Positions 62,115-64,000 of a DNA stretch of 64,000 nucleotides are shown piece by piece; the first letter of the stretch is position 1, and every line of letters starts with the position of its first letter. The notes under the pieces are model-generated. The model saw only the letters and a list, made by a program, of their open reading frames with translations. It was not told where the DNA came from and made no database searches. The DNA is from Proteus vulgaris (GTDB lineage: Bacteria > Pseudomonadota > Gammaproteobacteria > Enterobacterales > Enterobacteriaceae), in the NCBI GenBank assembly GCA_901472505.1, contig LR590468.1, positions 3,860,771 to 3,924,770 of the forward strand, given 5' to 3'. Both the position numbers and the translations under genes were made by a program.

Positions 62115-63203
62115 ATGTCTATAAAATGGGTTTTAGTCATATCTGGAATTGTTATTGGTGCTATCGCTTTACTTCTAGGTGTTAATGGGAATCCCCCTAA
62201 TATGGGTGTTTGTGTTGCTTGCTTTATTCGTGACAGTGCAGGCAGTATGGGATTACATAATACTGAAACCGTACAATATCTTCGTCCTGAAATATTCGGT
62301 TTTATTCTCGGTTCATTTGTAGCAGCCTTACTTTTCAAAGAGTTTCAATCAAAAGCCGGATCAGCGCCAATCATTCGCTTTATGTTGGGCTTTTTAATGA
62401 TGGCCGGTTGCTTAGTTTTCTTAGGTTGCCCATTAAGAATGGTACTTCGTATTGGTGCGGGAGATTTAAACGCAATAATAGGATTAGTTGGATTAATCAT
62501 TGGAATTGGTGTTGGAAGCCTATTCATAAAAAAAGGATTTTCTCTTCCAAGAAATTATCGTCAGTCGCCTGTAGAAGGCTTTATTTTGCCAATTATATGC
62601 ATATTTCTATTCGCTTTATTCTTATGGAATAGTGGTATTTTTAACGCTAGTGTAAAAGGCCCTGGCGCAAGTCATGCTCCAATATGGATGTCTATTATTG
62701 CAGGACTTATTATTGGTTTTATTATTCAACGAACTCGATTTTGTTTCATAGGAATGGCAAAACATGTCTTTTTATCACGTAACTATAATATGGCCCTTGG
62801 CGTAGTCGCACTAACACTTATTATTCTCTTAGGTAATCTCTATTTAGGCAAATTTAACCTTGGATTTGAAAATCAACCTATTGCTCATAATGATGGTTTA
62901 TGGAATTTTCTCTCTATGATGCTTGTCGGGCTTTGTGGTGTATTTATCACTGGTTGTCCATTACGCCAAACTTGCCAATGCAGGGCAAGGCAATTCCGAT
63001 GCTGCAATCAGTGTACTAGGGCATGTTAGTTGGTGCCGCTTTGCTCATAATTTCTCTTACGCCTCTAGCCCAGCTGGTGTTACAGATAATGGCAAAACTC
63101 GTTGTCATTATTGGTCTATTAGTTACATTCCATTATCGGTGTTATTTATACTTATGCTACAAATAAAATAAACCATCATGAGACTAATAAAAATGACGCA
63201 TAA
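62115..63203 (+). CDS. yedE: YedE-family membrane protein, putative selenium/sulfur transport (about five indels near the 3' end as read)
   Basis: YeeE/YedE-type inner membrane protein with cysteine-containing re-entrant motifs: GVCVACFIRDSAGSMG, VFLGCPLRMVLRIGAGDLN, RTRFCFIGMAKH and FITGCPLRQL. The first about 285 residues are intact. Beyond that, extra bases near 62968-62970, 63017-63019, about 63096 and about 63130 and one missing T near 63040-63043 scramble the frame. Correction restores ANAGQGNSDAAISVLGML, VGAAFAHNFSYASSPAGV and VTFIIGVIYTYATNKINHH to a stop at 63201-63203. About 361 residues. The next gene overlaps its stop and belongs to the Se/S-carrier family, which strengthens the selenium or sulfur role. 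Confidence 0.85.
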
Positions 63204-63420
63204 TTATTTATTTCTTTTTCATGAACAATATGCGGTCAAAAAACTTCACCATCAACTCCAAAAGGATAATTTTTTCTCAAGCGTAATTGATGCACCAAGA
63301 AAATTATCTTCTGAGTGTGAATTAGCAGTGTCTGTTTATTTTTCTAATAATGAAACTTATAAATATTATATTAATGATAATATTAGAGTTGTTTATAAAG
63401 TAGATTTAGATAGATTTTAA
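63193..63420 (+). CDS. DUF3343-like putative Se/S carrier protein
   Basis: 75 residues from ATG 63193, which overlaps the yedE stop (ATGACGCATAA), so the genes are coupled. MTHNYLFLFHEQYAVKKLHHQL and APRKLSSECELAVSVYF match the DUF3343 / putative Se-S carrier pattern, with a single Cys in SSEC as the likely thiol carrier. It probably accepts sulfur or selenium brought in by YedE. Confidence 0.7.
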   Translation: MTHNYLFLFHEQYAVKKLHHQLQKDNFFSSVIDAPRKLSSECELAVSVYFSNNETYKYYINDNIRVVYKVDLDRF

Positions 63421-63485
63421 TGTACTTTGGCAAGATAATAATTGAAGTAATATATGATTGAAATAATCTATTTTTAGATCCTAAA

Positions 63486-63513
63486 CTAAAAAAGGCTACA
63501 TGAGTGGCCTTTC
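63486..63513 (+). terminator. Hairpin after the Se/S carrier gene
   Basis: AAAGGC and GCCTTT around a short loop, preceded by A-run and followed by TCTAT. A second inverted repeat, TATAATCAC...GTGATTATA, lies just after it. Confidence 0.45.
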
Positions 63514-63564
63514 TATAATCACATAAACCAAGTGATTATATTTATTGATATAACTAGAAGATAA

Positions 63565-63595
63565 GAAACCATCCGAATTTACATAAGATGGTTTC
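63565..63595 (-). terminator. Terminator downstream of ydcH
   Basis: GAAACCATC (63565-63573) and GATGGTTTC (63587-63595); on the minus strand a T-rich tail follows. Confidence 0.6.
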
Positions 63596-63627
63596 AATAT
63601 ATTAACTATTTATAAAATAATTTTCTG

Positions 63628-63849
63628 TTATTCTTCTTCTGGCGGATTTTTAAGGATCTGATGAATTTCTTCTTTTAGTCTTAATTTCTGTTTTTTTAAC
63701 TCTACAACTTCTTCACCATATCCTCTTCTGTCCTTATGTTCTAACCTTACTATTTTATGGTCAAGTTCATTATGTTGTTCAAAAAGAGCACGAAAATGAG
63801 GATCTGTTTGGCGAAGCTTTGAAATTAAATCACGATATTCTGGAAACAT
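63628..63849 (-). CDS. ydcH: YdcH family protein (DUF465)
   Basis: 73 residues, almost entirely alpha-helical and charged. MFPEYRDLISKLRQTDPHF, FEQHNELDHKIVRLEH and ELKKQKLRLKEEIHQIL are typical of DUF465 coiled-coil proteins. Function unknown. A single gene running toward the yedE operon. Confidence 0.88.
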   Translation of the reverse strand: MFPEYRDLISKLRQTDPHFRALFEQHNELDHKIVRLEHKDRRGYGEEVVELKKQKLRLKEEIHQILKNPPEEE

Positions 63850-64000
63850 AAATAACTACCTTCCTTATTAATTGTGAATTAAGTACTCTTTTAAGTCTTA
63901 CTCAAACTGATTAACCTGTCATTGTCTTTATGTTAAAAATAAGACTAACATCAATTAATATTTCTAATTTAAAAATTACCAAGTATTTTTATCTTAAATA
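63850..64000. other. Intergenic end of window
   Basis: AT-rich. It presumably holds the ydcH promoter. No other feature was seen. Confidence 0.4.

Overview
The window is enterobacterial chromosome of low GC content and is best explained as a Proteus species (Morganellaceae). It carries a Proteus-type lipase of 287 residues with a GHSQG serine elbow. It also has a complete L-Ara4N lipid A operon, sitABCD, a MarA/SoxS-like regulator resembling PqrA, and a backbone in E. coli-like order. From memory the lipase differs from the P. mirabilis enzyme at many positions, so a non-mirabilis Proteus is plausible; this is an inference.

Layout. 0-3 kb: the end of hmuV, a Fur box before a MarA-like regulator, lplA and nlpC. 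3.2-10.7 kb: arnBCADTEF on the minus strand with a PmrA-box-like site upstream. 10.8-20.1 kb: the translation block thrS-infC-rpmI-rplT-pheM-pheS-pheT-ihfA-btuC-btuD on the minus strand. It keeps its classical control elements: a tRNA-Thr-mimic operator, an AUU start for infC, a hairpin before rpmI, and the phe leader peptide with its attenuator. 20.4-24.4 kb: a PACE-type efflux protein, an AraC regulator, csaA, a GNAT acetyltransferase, marC and emtA. 24.8-28.4 kb: sitABCD behind a near-consensus Fur box. 28.5-33.5 kb: yniA, yniB, hxpB, an SOS-controlled ydjM and tcyP. 33.6-48.7 kb: an unrecognised gene, htpX, an OprD-family porin, prc, proQ, msrC, letA, letB (with six MCE domains), yebY, copD, copC and ftnA. 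49-64 kb is more accessory and AT-rich. It holds a Usp protein, a DUF2628 protein, a CYTH protein, an AadA-like nucleotidyltransferase, a chemoreceptor, a broken ycdX, an orphan HicB-like protein, the lipase and an orphan phage-Q-like protein. A ParD-like gene overlaps a second methionine aminopeptidase gene. These are followed by an AAA ATPase, small lipoproteins and a YedE / Se-S-carrier pair.

The most important caveat is sequence quality. Nearly thirty single-base insertions or deletions, mostly in short homopolymer runs, break at least seventeen genes. These include the essential genes thrS and infC, the ribosomal gene rpmI, and conserved genes such as arnT, htpX, tcyP, letA and hxpB. Removing or adding one base restores the family sequence in each case, so most apparent pseudogenes here are probably read or assembly errors. 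For broken genes I give whole-gene coordinates and the site of each indel.

The most interesting candidates for new biology are the ParD-like/methionine aminopeptidase pair, the YedE/Se-S-carrier operon with a GC-rich structured leader, the Fur-boxed MarA-like gene whose Shine-Dalgarno sequence is buried in a hairpin, and a six-domain LetB.
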